NCBI GenBank assembly: GCA_021234155.1
Contig: JAJEKV010000010.1
Coordinates: forward strand, 18,447,418 to 18,511,417
Reading direction: 5' to 3'
DNA: 64,000 nucleotides
Source of the DNA: Isoetes taiwanensis
Taxonomy: Eukaryota > Streptophyta > Lycopodiopsida > Isoetales > Isoetaceae
Each line of letters starts with the position of its first letter. The stretch's first letter is position 1. The position numbers were made by a program, and so were the translations under genes. Below are positions 15,074-26,863 of this stretch, one piece after another. The notes under the pieces were generated by a model. It did not search any database, was not told the DNA's origin, and saw only the letters and a program-made list of their open reading frames with translations.

Positions 15074-15156
15074 CATTTCTCGATTTATGCATGTCAGCAG
15101 GGGCCATGCTAATCTTCTATGTATCGTTCCAATTTTACAGGATGTCCCAAAGGACC
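15074..15156 (-). pseudogene. U6 spliceosomal snRNA pseudogene
   Basis: Read on the minus strand, the segment matches U6 snRNA. It has a 5' stem like GTCC..TTGGGACATCC, then AAAATTGGAACGATAC, then AGAAGATTAGCATGGCCCC, and ends with TCGAGAAATG. These are the conserved 5' stem, ACAGAGA-adjacent, catalytic-core and 3' regions. About ten bases after the GGCCCC block (around the internal stem-loop) are missing, the ACAGAGA box reads ACATAGA, and no terminal T-run follows. I see no upstream plant USE/TATA pair. U6 transcripts are often retroposed by LINE machinery, so a retropseudogene is likely. Confidence 0.85.
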
Positions 15157-16047
15157 CAAGGTCATTAGACAAGAAACGTGGACTAGTCTCGAGAAATATT
15201 TTCTACGTATTCATTAAGTGGTTGATCAGTAATATATGACCTTGAGTTAATATTGATTGATATAGTATTGATAATTCACCATTTATATGCATTGATTTTT
15301 TGACTCGGTGAAGTGTTCTTGCATTGATGACACAAGATATTTCATAAAGACCAGAATGAGTCCATGAAGGAAGAAAAATAATAATTCAAAGAGCATAAGA
15401 TCATGGTCAAACAAGTTCCCATTAGAATGCATGTTAGGAATGAATGAAAGAGATTTTTGGAGGATTGTCGTCATTGCGGGCGATCATTAGTCTCTATCCA
15501 GGTCATTGATGTTACTGCCATGTGCCTTGATGTTTCAACACTCGCTTTCTTGAAACTAGGATCATTGAAAGCAGTTGAAAGAAAGACAGGGTGACACAAG
15601 CAGAAGACGATGAATTCGACAGAGAAGGCACGACGACAGAAGCAGAAGTCCCGAGGGGCATTGATGGCACTGTAACAATGGACAATTGCCATTGTTTTGT
15701 ACTCTAGAATTCTCTTTGTAAGTGTGTATTGTCTGGAGAGGGAGGAACAAAGTGTCTACTTCTAATGTTGGGGGCACAAGGAAGATTGACATTCTTTCAC
15801 TATTAAAAAAAACAAAGATTAAAACATAACTTGGGCATTGACTAGTTGGTCTAAAGACTACAATACCTAGAAGGACGCCAGTCGTTTTAAAACATGTCAC
15901 CTTCAATGCTTTAAAAAACAAAACCGAGGTAAATCTTTGACCAGATTTTGCCAAAAACAAGCAAAAATAATTCAAAATGGTACATTGTTCGAGATCTAGC
16001 CCTAAATTCGAATTGTTTAACGAAAGAAATTCCCTTTTTTACTGCTT
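15157..16047. other. no recognised gene
   Basis: No domain, RNA gene or repeat recognised. A minus frame of 137 codons (15975-15562) lacks motifs. Confidence 0.3.
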
Positions 16048-16757
16048 TTGATGGTAAAAAGGGCAAGGAACCTTTCGCATGCTAAAGGGAACGTAAAAGC
16101 GCTTGTTTTTACCAGGCCGTATAGTACGGAGCCGTATGGCGATGTGACGCCGGAATACATACTACGTCGAGGGGATCCAACGGGCAGGAAGGTACACGCA
16201 TGCGGGACGGCCAGGATTGGAGGGAGGGTGTACGGTGGTGATGGGGTGATGGGAAGATCGGAGGGCGGAGAATGGGCGATGAGATGGACGGTGGATGCGG
16301 GAGGATGGACGGCTGGGATGAACTGGGTTGTTCTGCTTGTGCACGAGAACAAAGGGCGATTCTTGAGGAGGAGTACTGCAGCGGCGGAGCTTGAATGGGC
16401 TCCATTATTGATTTCAGATCTCTCTGCTTTGATGATTATTCATCGAGCATCCATAAAACGCCTCGGATTCGCTTGATTTTAGTCTGTCTTGTCGCTGCGG
16501 CGTCCCGCTTCTTCCACACAAATCGAAACCGGCTTCCCAAATTTCGCCAAATTTCGACACCAAATTTCGATGTGGTCCATGCTGCAGCGGTGGTTAGACG
16601 TCTCATTTAGTTTGTGCAATTCTCGAGGATACGTAAAAACTGTTTGGTCTTTGTGCTGCAGGATGGATCTTATTTAATGCTGCAGGATGGATTTGTAAAG
16701 AGCTAATCTGATTCTGAAGATGCTTTTGAGAGCAGTTTATTGAGGAAAAGTGGTAAC
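16048..16757. repeat. G+C-rich founder copy of a dispersed repeat
   Basis: This segment carries a 142-codon plus frame (16048-16476) with no recognised domain. Its second half (about 16310-16757) reappears, diverged and A/T-richer, at about 17740-18052 and 24240-24557. The shared landmark is an AACAAAGGGC.ATTCTTGAG block followed by a GAATGGGCTC block. The order with respect to the MITE is the same each time. The first copy is richer in CpG and may be nearer the source. Whether the frame is a real gene is unclear. Confidence 0.5.
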
Positions 16758-16921
16758 GGGAGCTCCCTTGAGTTCAACAAAGGGCGTAATGGAGCCAGAC
16801 CGGCTGCCGACTCATACATTCGGGTGTTCTATCGGCTTTTGATCGATAGAACAACCGTGTGTCTGATGCGGGAGCCGATTCTCGCTTCATTGCGCCCTTC
16901 CTTGGACTGAAGGGAGCTCCC
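16758..16921. mobile_element. 164-bp foldback MITE
   Basis: Both ends carry the palindrome GGGAGCTCCC, extending into imperfect terminal inverted repeats of about 38 bp (left GGGAGCTCCCTTGAGTTCAA; right end, reversed, GGGAGCTCCCTTCAGTCCAA). The interior is also nearly palindromic: GTTCTATCG, a 9-nt loop, CGATAGAAC. The whole element could fold into one long hairpin. No coding capacity. No clear target-site duplication was found. Two copies lacking the right end occur at 18053 and 24558, and an isolated right end at about 23366. Confidence 0.8.
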
Positions 16922-18052
16922 AAAGTCCTTGTTTTTTCAATAAGTCATACTTATCGGGTTGTTGCAATTCTAGCACTGCAACTCTAAGTATACCACACAT
17001 TTGTAGATTGATTTCATGAGCTTTATCATGGCTTGCCTTGGTGCATTGTGTAAACTCTTTTGAGAATGTCATAACTATTCATTTGTCAATGAGTTTTAGC
17101 ATTGCCTTCCAATGATTTACCAACTTTCTTCTGAAAAACTTTAATTTGTATTGTGGATTTATTAGAGTTGAAGGCACTACATTCTATACTTGATGAACAA
17201 AGCATCCAATCCAACACAGCAAATTCGTGGTTTTATGCTGACTGATTTGGCTTGCTTAAGCAAAGCTAATTTCAAATGAAGGTGTTACTTACGTACTTAC
17301 TTGATGAAAGCATCCAATCCAAAACAACAAATTTACAATATTCTGTAGAGAGTTTTTGTTTGTTTAAACATGCTTGAGCCTAGGGTTTGAACCCAGAGAT
17401 CCTGAAGCTTTATGACAAAACCAAGTGATGGCAGAATCTCGGATCCACAATTCCGGCTCTGTCTGTAACCCATTCCGCAAAAAAACCAATCCGGTAAAAA
17501 GAAAGATGACGAGTAACAGAAAAAACATTTTGGTTTTTCCTGTTCCTCTTTCGCTGTGGCCCCGTCCGCTTGTTTTCATCCGCCAAAAAGCAGCGACCAG
17601 AGCTCTGCAATCATTAGCTTACTTAGAAGGTTCTTAGGCGTTAGTTTTTAGATTAGGCTTATTTATCCATAGATTTCTCAAGGTTCGCGAGATATGACCA
17701 GAAAGATGGATCTGGACTGTTGGAAGAGATTGGATGGTTATGATGAACAGGGTTGTTATACACGTATACGATAACAAAGGGCAATTCTTGAGAAGAAGTA
17801 TTGCAATGGAGGTTGAATGGGCTCTTACATTATTGGATTTGGGAATTCTCACACAAATACGAAATAGCTTCTCAAATTTGAAGTTGGTTGATGTTGCAAC
17901 AGTAGTTAGGTATCTAATTTAATTTATGCAATTCTTGAGGACACGTAAAAACCATTTGGCTTGTGTGCTGCAGCGTCGATCTAAATGTTGGATTTGAAAA
18001 GATCTCATTTAAAGATGCTACAGAGAGCAGATGATTGAGCATGTGTGGTTAT

Positions 18053-18190
18053 GGGAGCTCCCATGAGTTCAACAAAGGATGTAATGAAGCTAGATCGGCT
18101 GTCGACTCATACATTCGAATGTTCTATACAGATAGAACAACAACGTGTTTAATGAGGGAGCCGATAGATTGGAACCTTCCTTGAACTATA
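18053..18190. mobile_element. MITE copy lacking the right terminus
   Basis: It begins GGGAGCTCCCATGAGTTCAA, matching the left end of the 164-bp MITE, and keeps the inner GTTCTAT..ATAGAAC pair. It fades after CCTTCCTTGAAC, without the terminal GGGAGCTCCC. It is diverged and immobile. Confidence 0.75.
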
Positions 18191-18257
18191 ATATAATTAA
18201 TGGCTAATCTTAGCCATTTGGTTACATTTTTTGGCCATTCGGGTTTTGATTTTTTTG

Positions 18258-18362
18258 ACAGACAGACAGACAGACAGACATCCATCCATCCATTTGGTTA
18301 CATTTTTTGGCCATTAGGGTTTTGATTTTTTTTACAGACAGACAGACAGGCAGGCAGGCATG
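18258..18362. repeat. tetranucleotide microsatellites
   Basis: A CAGA run followed by CATC units, then after a 40-bp spacer another CAGA run passing into GCAG units. The spacer repeats the sequence just before the first run, so this is a small tandem duplication that includes the microsatellite. Confidence 0.9.
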
Positions 18363-18784
18363 CAGTATTTTTTACGTCATATCATATGGCAGCATCCCAT
18401 ATAGGGACATATGACGGTCCCCTAAATGTCCCACGAGAGACTTGAATACGATGAGACCTCCTAATTTAACCAAAGGACTAGCTACCAACCACAAGGAGAG
18501 GACACATTTTTTAAGAATAGTAAAATCTATTAAATATAAATGAGATTCTCCAAATATTTGAAGGATTCACCAAAGTATGTACATTTTTTTGAGATATTCT
18601 TTGAATTTTTAATTCAATTTCTTGCAATGTTTTCATTAAACTGCCACACTCGAGATCACAGGTTCAAGTATGACCACTACCGATCTAGTAATGGGAATCT
18701 TAAAATCCCTTGCTCCGAGGCCATGGGTTCAAGTATGATCAATCGATCTTGTGGTAGAGACCTTAAAATCTGCCATATGTATTA

Positions 18785-21212
18785 ACATTCGAGAGCAGTA
18801 TCGGGGCCCGCCAGGGATGCCCTCTCTCTCCCACACTATTTAAATTGGTCTGTACATTGTCAGTTAGAGATATGGCTTGCTGATAATGGAGGCAATGGGG
18901 CTCAACTTCTACACCAGATCACCAGGCAGTTAATCTATAGTGATCAGATGTGGACCTCCTAACTCACAGTCAAGCAGACATGCAACGCCATCTCGATGCC
19001 TTGGACACATTTTGCCAGGTGACTGACATGCGCGTCAATTTGGCCAAGACCAGCATGCCAGCCAAGGACCCTAACCTTCACTTACCCTGGACAAAATGTT
19101 GAAGTGGTGCCCGATTACAAATATTTATGGTTGGAGTTCTCGTCTTCCATAAACTGGGGCACATCCGGCTGCGAGCCGCAGCAGGTTGGAAGGCACTCTA
19201 TGCAATGCAGAACAATAGCCACAAGACAGAGTTGTATGATTGGGCTCACCAGTCGCACCTATTCAAGGTGCTAATAGAACCTGTGCTTTTGTGCCTTTTG
19301 TGTGGGGTCGAGGTCTAGGACCCGATGGTTTCCCTTGCCACTTGGAATAAGTTGGAGTAGGTGTAGAAAGCTTCTTGGCACCGCCTTTGGGGGTAAGGTC
19401 CACAATTCCATACCAGATACTGTTGCAGGAGACATGTTTTTTGCCTCTTCAGAGGGGTGCCCTTGATAGATACATCGTCTACTTCCAAAAGGTGGTCAAT
19501 ATGGATGATACTCGTCTCCCTAACCTCGCTTACACTGTGGCAATGGGGCCTCAATGCTTAACGGCCTGCTGGCAAAAAAAGAGAGCTCGGTGGCTGGCCA
19601 GATGGAATGTACATGAGCACAGGTGCATCCGAGTGCAAACGGAGGCAGATCGCCACAGTCTCAGACAAAACCTTGATATGCGCTTCCTCAACAAGCTATG
19701 GGATGCCAGCACCCTTGAACAGGTCAAGACAGCACATTACCAATGCCACATAAACCTCATGTTGGAACGGGGCCCGCAATGGTACCTGCGCACTTATCTA
19801 CCTATGAAAAAGCACGGATCCATTGCCTCTATCTGCACAGGTGCATACCATCTCCGGATTGAGATGGAAGATGGATTGGGGAGCCGCGCTAGGAGAGGCT
19901 TTGTCAACGTTGCCAAGTTGGAGCTGTGCAAGACGAATGCCACAGCCTCCAAAGCTGTACGGCATATAATGACATTTGGATACGCTATGCTGAGCTGGTC
20001 CTCCCTTGCCAGCCCCTGCATAAGATGTTGAGCACGGCCTCAGTACAGATGTTGGGACCATAACTTCAAGAGGTCATGGATCGCCGGGATTAACTGGGTC
20101 CTCGGGCACTTGCCTGATATGTGTGCATATTTCTTCCCCCCTACCCCCGATAGATGTTTGTACATTTTGTTAGAACTAGAAAAACATCTAAATTGATGGA
20201 AAGTTTGCAACTATCTATGGCAGATAAGATTAATGTGGTAGCGAAGTTAGTGCTTCGCAGTACCTATGTATATGCAGACTCGATATTATTGGCACCACAG
20301 AATATCACTGGGCAGTTAACGAATGCAGTAAGGAATTTTGTATGGGGAGGAAACGAAGAGGGCGCGAATATCAAAGTAGCTTGGAATAAGTGTCGTGTGT
20401 CTAAAAAGCATGGTGGTCTGGAGATGTTGGACATCTCCTTACATAGTAAAGTTCTAGTGAGCAAGTTCTTGTGGCCGATACTAAATGAAGATGGAAGTCC
20501 TCCAGGTCTTCAACTGTTGAACCAGTCGTTGCTGCATTCTATTCCATGTGGTAAAGTCTTCATGCAAGCCGCTTTGCCATGGGTGCTCTTTTATAAGTTG
20601 AAGCCTTTTTCCGGCGTGTCACCTTTCTTCAAAGGCTTACTTAAGGCTTGGGAAACCATTAGAAACTTATGGTTGTCACTCAGTTGCAATGCATGTATGC
20701 CATAGAAACTAGTAATAATTCGAAACCCTTATTTTCTGTAATGGATATATGGAGTCAAAGGAGATGGTCATCTCAACTATGCGGGTGATTGGTATTTTCA
20801 AGGCATTTTTCTATCATGGCATGACTTCCAAATCTGGGAGTTCGTAGCTGGAAATATTTCTACTATGCAAGGCCTATGGTGGGAAAGTTTTTGGTAGTTC
20901 ACGAGGTATGGATGAATGTTGCTTTATCTCTAATTGCTATAAGCTTCTCCACTCAAATAATTTATTGCAGTTATCATTGAAATGGTCTATAGAATGAACT
21001 GAAGAGAATCTAGAGACAGAACCAACAAGTCAAGAGTTATGGGAAAATTTCTTCAGGCAATTGTGATGTAAAAATGTATATCTTCGCTATGTGATTACCT
21101 CCACATAAGCGATAAGACTATGCGGTTGGGTTGATATCACATAATTTTAAGTTGTATTGACAAATTTATATGAATAGAAACATCTTTCAAAAAAAGAAAA
21201 AGAAAAAAAAAG
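18785..21212 (+). pseudogene. second LINE family, copy A (RT to poly(A))
   Basis: A 5'-truncated non-LTR element. It opens with the RT motif RQGCPLSPTLFKL. The YSDD active site seen in copy B is broken here by a 2-bp insertion near 18945. Then come a long C-terminal frame (19375-20031, with LPLQRGALDRYIVYFQKV and MLERGPQWYLRTYLPM) and the thumb-like frame at 20154-20705 (VVAKLVLRSTYVYADSILL, NFVWGG, KKHGGLEMLDISLHSKVL). It ends near 21188-21212 in an A-rich tail. Multiple stops make it inactive. Relative to copy B it lacks the zinc-finger segment. Confidence 0.8.
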
Positions 21213-21905
21213 AACTATTGTGGATTTACCGGAGTTGACAACACATACTTCTGCCTCGGCTGGCGGCGCCGCCTCGAGGCCCTACGGGGCGGAATGCCCT
21301 CCCTGCCATCGATTATGTAGTCCTTAATGGAACAAAGCATCCAACACAAGAAGTTCATGATTTTATACGGATTGATATGGCTTGCTTAAGCAAATTTAAT
21401 TTCAAACGAAGGGCATTGGCCATTTTGGCATAGTTTCGATACGTAACATGTGAAATAATCTAAATAATGAAATATTCTCTAGAGAGTTTGTGTTTGTTTT
21501 AAAGATGAATAGAAAGATTGCAATATTCATTAGTTCTCTACTTACTTATAACTTCGCATAATTTTGCATCTAAATTGTGTACATGACTTATTAAATTGGT
21601 TCTCTCCCTTTCTTCCTTTAGTTTTCTAGGTTTATTGATTGGAAAAATCAAGCAAATCCCTATTTTGATAGAATGAAAAAATATCACTTTGCCAAGACGT
21701 AGCAAGACCACAGATGGTAGCATACTTGGATACTCTTCTCCATTATTGAGTGTTATGGTTGATATAATTAAGACCATGCAAGGAAGGCCACATAAATAAT
21801 CCCACACTTGGAACCCCTTCTCCGTTACTAGAGTATTGTACGAAACATATTTTCGTAAGAAATTGGTATTGTTCTTAGTTTAGCCTTTTGAATGCCATTC
21901 ATGTT

Positions 21906-23365
21906 ACATTAATAAGTTGATATCTTCGTTTCAAATAGTAGGAGGGATATTAGTAATTGGAATTTATCGAAGATGGGAAAGTATTTGTAATATATATGAT
22001 GTCAATCGTCCCACTGGAGGTATTGCAAAATGTGATAGAGTAATACCTTTACGAAGTTTCTTGTCAAGCAAAAGGGAAAGCAACGTTATTTCGAAAACAA
22101 AAATTAGTTGTAAAGGAATTGGTTTGCTTTCTGTTTTTGGATGGCTAGAAAATATATGATACTATTATAAGAAGAAAAAAGATTTCAATGAAGAATGGTT
22201 GAAATTGAGAATAATCAATAAAGTATCTGAGCACTAATTATTCTCATGCCAAGCAACAAGGAACGTGAGCACTAACTATTCCCATGCCAAGCAACAAGTC
22301 TTACACTGATCCTCATTGTTGGGCTACACCATTGACATTAAAAATAGAGATAGAAACACCTCACGAAATCCAAACCATCAATATCATTTTCATAGGCCCG
22401 ACTCTACTTTCTCATATGTGAAATAGCTATAATGGCCACCTTTAACTAAAAGACATGTCCTTGTTATCGGAATGGTGTCACCATCCTAAATCTATGCCCT
22501 ATGTATGCATATGATACTAAAGTCTTCTTGCACAAACTTTCTCTCGAAGATTGAGCAACTTGTATACAAGCCAAGGCCGAGCAACTGTAGACATGAGTTG
22601 CTTATATGCATGCTAGCCAGAAAGCTCAATTATGTTATGATTTACATGAGCAACACGATGTCTAACTATTGTACCAAGCTGGCATGAGGCATGGGCCTCT
22701 GAAGTAAACTAGCCCCTTATCATATAACCTAGACGACACCAAGTTTACTGATGAAATATAGAACGATTCTTTAGAACACATATTCATTATGCAACATGAC
22801 CAACACATGCTCTTTAGTACTATTTCTCCATCGACCCCCGAGAAAAAAAAAAAAAAAAAAAAAAAAAACATATATATAGGGACATCATTAATATTGAATG
22901 ACGATGACGACAATATTCAATCTTGCCATTGTCAGGCTAGACCTTATATATACCCAAGATGTCCTTTGAGAGTTCATACCTGTTGAACCATTCATGGGGC
23001 CACACATGCACAGTTTCATCAATCATAAAAAAGAATGGTCATCAATCATAAAAAAGAATGGTAAATGTCGACCAAAACTTTTATAATGGCATTTCATGAC
23101 ACATTTTCACATAAAGAACATAATTGTACATTTACTTAGATATCCTCAATATATCATATGTAAATGTAAGGTGTCAAAAATTCTGACTTATCTTCCAATG
23201 GTATGCTGCCACGTGTACTACATTCTTTTCAGGTATGTTTGGCTTTATTGGTATTTCTGCATTGAGTTTTACTCGACATTCTAAAATCTTTTACCCTACA
23301 TTCTACAAATTTTACTGAACTTTCTGAAAATTTTACTGCACATTCTGAGAATTTTGTTCAAGCCC
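21906..23365. other. no recognised gene between the duplicated units
   Basis: Contains a 26-nt poly(A) at 22843-22868 and a plus frame of 80 codons (21917-22159) with a hydrophobic start (IVGGILVIGIY) that I cannot assign. The right end is A/T-rich with TTTTACTG..CATTCT repeats near 23.27-23.36 kb. Confidence 0.35.
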
Positions 23366-24557
23366 TTCCTTGGACTGAAGGGAGCTCCCAAAGTCCTTGT
23401 CTTTTCAATAAGTCATACTTATCGGTTTTTTGCAATTCTAGCACTGCAACTCTAAGTTCCACACATTTGTAGATTGATTTCATGAGCTTTATCATCGCTT
23501 GCCTTGGTGCATTGTGTAAACTCTTTTCAGGATATTATATTCCAGATTTGTCAATGAGTTTTAGCATTGCCTTCGAATAATTTACCAACTTTCTTTTGAA
23601 AAGCTTTAATTCGTATTGTGGATTTATTAGAGTTGAAGGCACTACATACTATACTTGATGAAAGCATCCAATCCAACACAGCAAATTCGTGGTTTTATGC
23701 TGACTGATATGGCTTGCTTAAGCAAAGCTAATTTCAAATGAAGGTATTACGTACTTACTTGATGAAAGCATCCAATCCAATACAACAAATTTTTGTTTGT
23801 TTTAAACATGAATAGAAAGATTGCAATATCCTCTACTTACTTATGATTTCATATAATTATGCATCTAAATTGTTAAACCAGAAGCTTGAGCCTAGGGTTT
23901 GAACCCAGAGATCCTGAAGTTTTATGACAAAACCAAGTGATGGCAGAATCTCGGATCCACAATTCCGGCTCTGTTTGTACCCATTCCGGCAAAAAAACCA
24001 ATCCGGTAAAAAGAAAGATGACGAGTAACAGAAAAAACATTTTGGTATTTCCTGTTCCTCTTTCGTTGTGGCCCCGTCCGCTTGTTTTCATCACGCCAAA
24101 AAGCAGCGACTAGAGCTCTGCAATCATTAGCTTACTTAGAAGGTTCCTAGGCTTTAGTTTTTAGATTAAGCTTATTTATCCATAGATTTCTCAAGGTTCG
24201 CGAGATATGACCAGAAAGATGGATCTGGACTGTTGGAAGAGATTGGATGGTTATGATGAACATGGTTGTTATACGATAACAAAGGGCAATTCTTGAGAAG
24301 AAGTATTGCAATGGAGCTTGAATGGGCTCTTACATTATTGGATTTGGGAGTTCTCACACAAATACGAAATGGCTTCTCAAATTTAAAGTTGGTTGACGTT
24401 GCAACAGTAGTTAGGTATCTAATTTAATTTATGCAATTCTTGAGGAAACGTAAAAACCATTTGGCTTGTGTGCTGCAGCGTCGATTTAAATGTTGGATTT
24501 GAAAATATCTTATTTGAAGATGCTACAGAGAGCAGATGATCGCACATGTGTGGTTAT

Positions 24558-24695
24558 GGGAGCTCCCATGGGTTCAACAAAGGATGTAATGGAGCTAGAT
24601 CGGCTGCCGACTCATACATTCGAATGTTCTATACAGATAGAAGAACAATGTGTTTAATGAGGGAGCCGATAGCTTCATTGGAACCTTCCTTGAAG
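24558..24695. mobile_element. MITE copy lacking the right terminus (in copy II)
   Basis: Same truncated form as at 18053, beginning GGGAGCTCCCATGGGTTCAA. The truncation predates the duplication, because both copies end at the same point. Confidence 0.75.
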
Positions 24696-24774
24696 TATAA
24701 TATAATTAGTGGCTAATCTTAGCCATTTGGTTACATTTTTTACCTGACCATTAGGGTTTTGATTTTTTTAACAT

Positions 24775-24834
24775 ACAGACAGACAGACAGGCAAGCAGGC
24801 ATGCAAGCAGGCAGGCAGGCAGGCAGACAGATAG
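24775..24834. repeat. CAGA/GCAG microsatellite
   Basis: CAGA units passing into GCAG/GCAA units, equivalent to the run at 18.34 kb but longer. Confidence 0.9.
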
Positions 24835-25261
24835 TACTTTTTACGTCATATCATATGACAGCATCCCATAGGGACATATGACGGTTCCCTAAATGTCCCA
24901 CGAGAGACTTGAACACGATGAGACCTCCTAATTTAACCAAAGGACTACCAACCACAAGGAGAGGACACATTTCTTAAGAATAGTAAAATTTATTAAATAT
25001 AAATGAAATTCTCCAAATATTTGAAGGATTCACCAAAGTATGTACAATTTTTTGAGATATTCTTCGTACTTTCACTAGGTTTTAGAATTTATAATTCAAT
25101 TTCTTGCAATGTTTTCATTAAACTTCCACACCCGAGATCACAGGTTCAAGTATGACCACTACCAGTCTAGTAATGGGGATCTTAAAATCCCTTGCTCCGA
25201 GGTCATGGGTTCAAGTCTGATCAATCGATCTTGTGGTAGAGACCTTAATATCTGCCATATG

Positions 25262-26545
25262 TATTAACATTCGAGAGCAGTATCGGGGCCCCCCAGGGAT
25301 GCCCTCTGTCTCCCACACTATTTAAATTGGCATGTACATTAATCAATTGGAGATATGGCTTGCTGATAATGGAGGCAATGGTGCTCAACTTCTACACCAG
25401 ATCACCAGGCAGTTAATCTATAGTGATGATGTGGACCTCCTAGCTCACAGTCAAGTGGACATGCAACGCCATCTCGATGCCTTGGACACATTTTGCCAGG
25501 TGACTGACATGCACGTCAACTTGGCCAAGACCAAGGTGGTCCTCATATCGTCAGCATATCAGCCAAGGACCCCAACCCTCACTTACCCTGGACAAAATGT
25601 TGAAGTGGTGTCCGCTTACAAATATTTGTGGTTGGAGTTCTCGTCTGCCATAAACTGGGGCAATTCCATCCGGCTACGAGCCGCAGCAGATTGGAAGGCA
25701 CTCTATGCAATGTAGAACAATAGCCACAAGACGGAGTTGTATGATTGGGCTCACCAGTCGCACCTATTCAAGGTGCTAGTAGACTCTGTGCTTTTGTGCC
25801 CTTTGTGTGGGGTCGAGGTCTAGGGCCCGATGGTTTCCCTTGCCACTTAGAATGAATTGGAGCAGGTGCGGAAAGCTTTCTTGGCACCGTCCTTGGGGGT
25901 AAGGTCCACAATTCCATACCAGATACTGTTGCAAGAGACATGTTTCTTGCCTCTTCAAAGGGGTGCCCTTGATAGATACATCGTCTACTTCCAAAAGGTG
26001 GTCAGTATGGATGATACTCGTCTCCCTAACCTCACTTACACTGTGGCAATGGGGCCTCAATGCTTAATGGCTTGCTGACAGAAAAAGAGAGCTCAGTGGC
26101 TGGCCAGATGGAATGTACATGAGGACAGGTGCATCTGAGTGCAAATGGAGGCAGATCGCCACAGTCTCAGACAAAACCTTGATATGTGCTTCTTCAACAA
26201 GCTATGGGATGCCAGCACCCATGAACAGGTCAAGAATGCCAGCACCAATGCCACATAAACCTCATGTTGGAATGGGGCCCACAATGCTACATGCACACTC
26301 ATCTACCCATGAAAAAGCGCAGATCCATTGCCTCTATTCGCATAGGTGCACACCATCTCCGAATTGAGATGGGAAATGGATTGGGGAGCCGCGCCAGGAG
26401 AGGCTTTGTCAACGCTGCCAAGTTGGAGCTGTGGAAGACGAATGCCACACCCTCCAGAGCTGTCTGGCATATAATGACATTTGCCATACGCTATGCTGAG
26501 CTGGTCCGCCCTTGCCAGCCCCTGCATGAGATGTTGAGCACCCCA
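25262..26545 (+). pseudogene. second LINE family, copy B, 5' part
   Basis: RT palm with PQGCPLSPTLFKL at about 25290 and an intact YSDDVDLLAHS at about 25420, inside a 127-codon frame (25332-25715) that also has VTDMHVNLAKTKVV and the YKYLWLEFS motif. The following frame (ALDRYIVYFQKVV, then ARWLARW) parallels copy A. The element is cut at 26545 by the gypsy LTR and continues at 37325. It keeps the catalytic aspartates that copy A has lost, but has stops elsewhere. Confidence 0.85.
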
Positions 26546-26847
26546 ATATAGACACTCGACTGATCTCGGTGCCGACTCGAAGGAGGCCTGATTTGCAGGA
26601 ATGTTGGCGGTGCCTCTTTAAATGCTCTAGAATCACGCCGGACGCTGACATCTAGGGCGGTGACGGGTCATCACTTGTCCGAAGCGATTTGCGCCTCTTG
26701 TTGACGGACGCAGCTTTGATCGTGGTGGGTTCGCCGCTTGGTCTTCGGCCGAGCCTTTGATGGCTGACCCGTATCGATCGAGGATCCTTGAGCTTGACCT
26801 GGTCTGTCAGATGCATGAATAGTCCCGCATCGAGGCATTGACTAACA
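26546..26847 (-). repeat. 3' LTR of the gypsy element
   Basis: About 302 bp, roughly 90% like 37022-37324 by eye. On the minus strand it starts TGTTAGTC, directly after a purine tract. It ends at CTATATTGG against LINE sequence, without the CA usual for LTR ends. Confidence 0.8.
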
Positions 26848-26863
26848 CTTCCCCACCAAACCA
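26848..26863 (-). other. polypurine tract (plus-strand primer site)
   Basis: Read on the minus strand, GGTTTGGTGGGGAAG lies immediately before the LTR start TGTTAG. This is the position and composition expected for the tract that primes second-strand synthesis in LTR retrotransposons. Confidence 0.65.

Larger units (their letters stand above)
16897..21905. repeat. large duplicated unit, copy I
   Basis: Starting inside the MITE right end, this segment is collinear with 23366-26545 followed by 37325-39542. Shared landmarks in order are: the MITE end, a GCACTGCAACTCTAAG block, a second partial MITE, dinucleotide/tetranucleotide runs, LINE reverse transcriptase, LINE C-terminus, a poly(A)-like tail and a G+C-rich block near 21.26 kb. 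Copy I lacks about 390 bp found in copy II at about 38320-38705. Divergence looks to be in the 5-10% range by eye. Confidence 0.85.
23366..26545. repeat. large duplicated unit, copy II, left part
   Basis: Collinear with 16897-20049. It begins inside a MITE right end (GCCCTTCCTTGGACTGAAGG) and stops abruptly at the gypsy LTR. The match resumes at 37325. The interruption shows that the gypsy element inserted after the duplication. Confidence 0.85.

Noticed and set aside
16048-16476. 142-codon G+C-rich plus frame as a host gene
   Set aside because: No domain, no splice context, an equally open minus frame, and part of the segment is a repeat with diverged copies at 17.7 and 24.2 kb.
18640-18790. 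Dimeric SINE suggested by two GGTTCAAGTATGA blocks (also at 25.14-25.26 kb)
   Set aside because: Box B-like sequences only; no box A at the right distance, and the second location is merely the duplicated unit.
21917-22159. Possible organelle-derived gene fragment (A/T-rich 80-codon frame)
   Set aside because: I could not match it to any plastid or mitochondrial gene; left unassigned.
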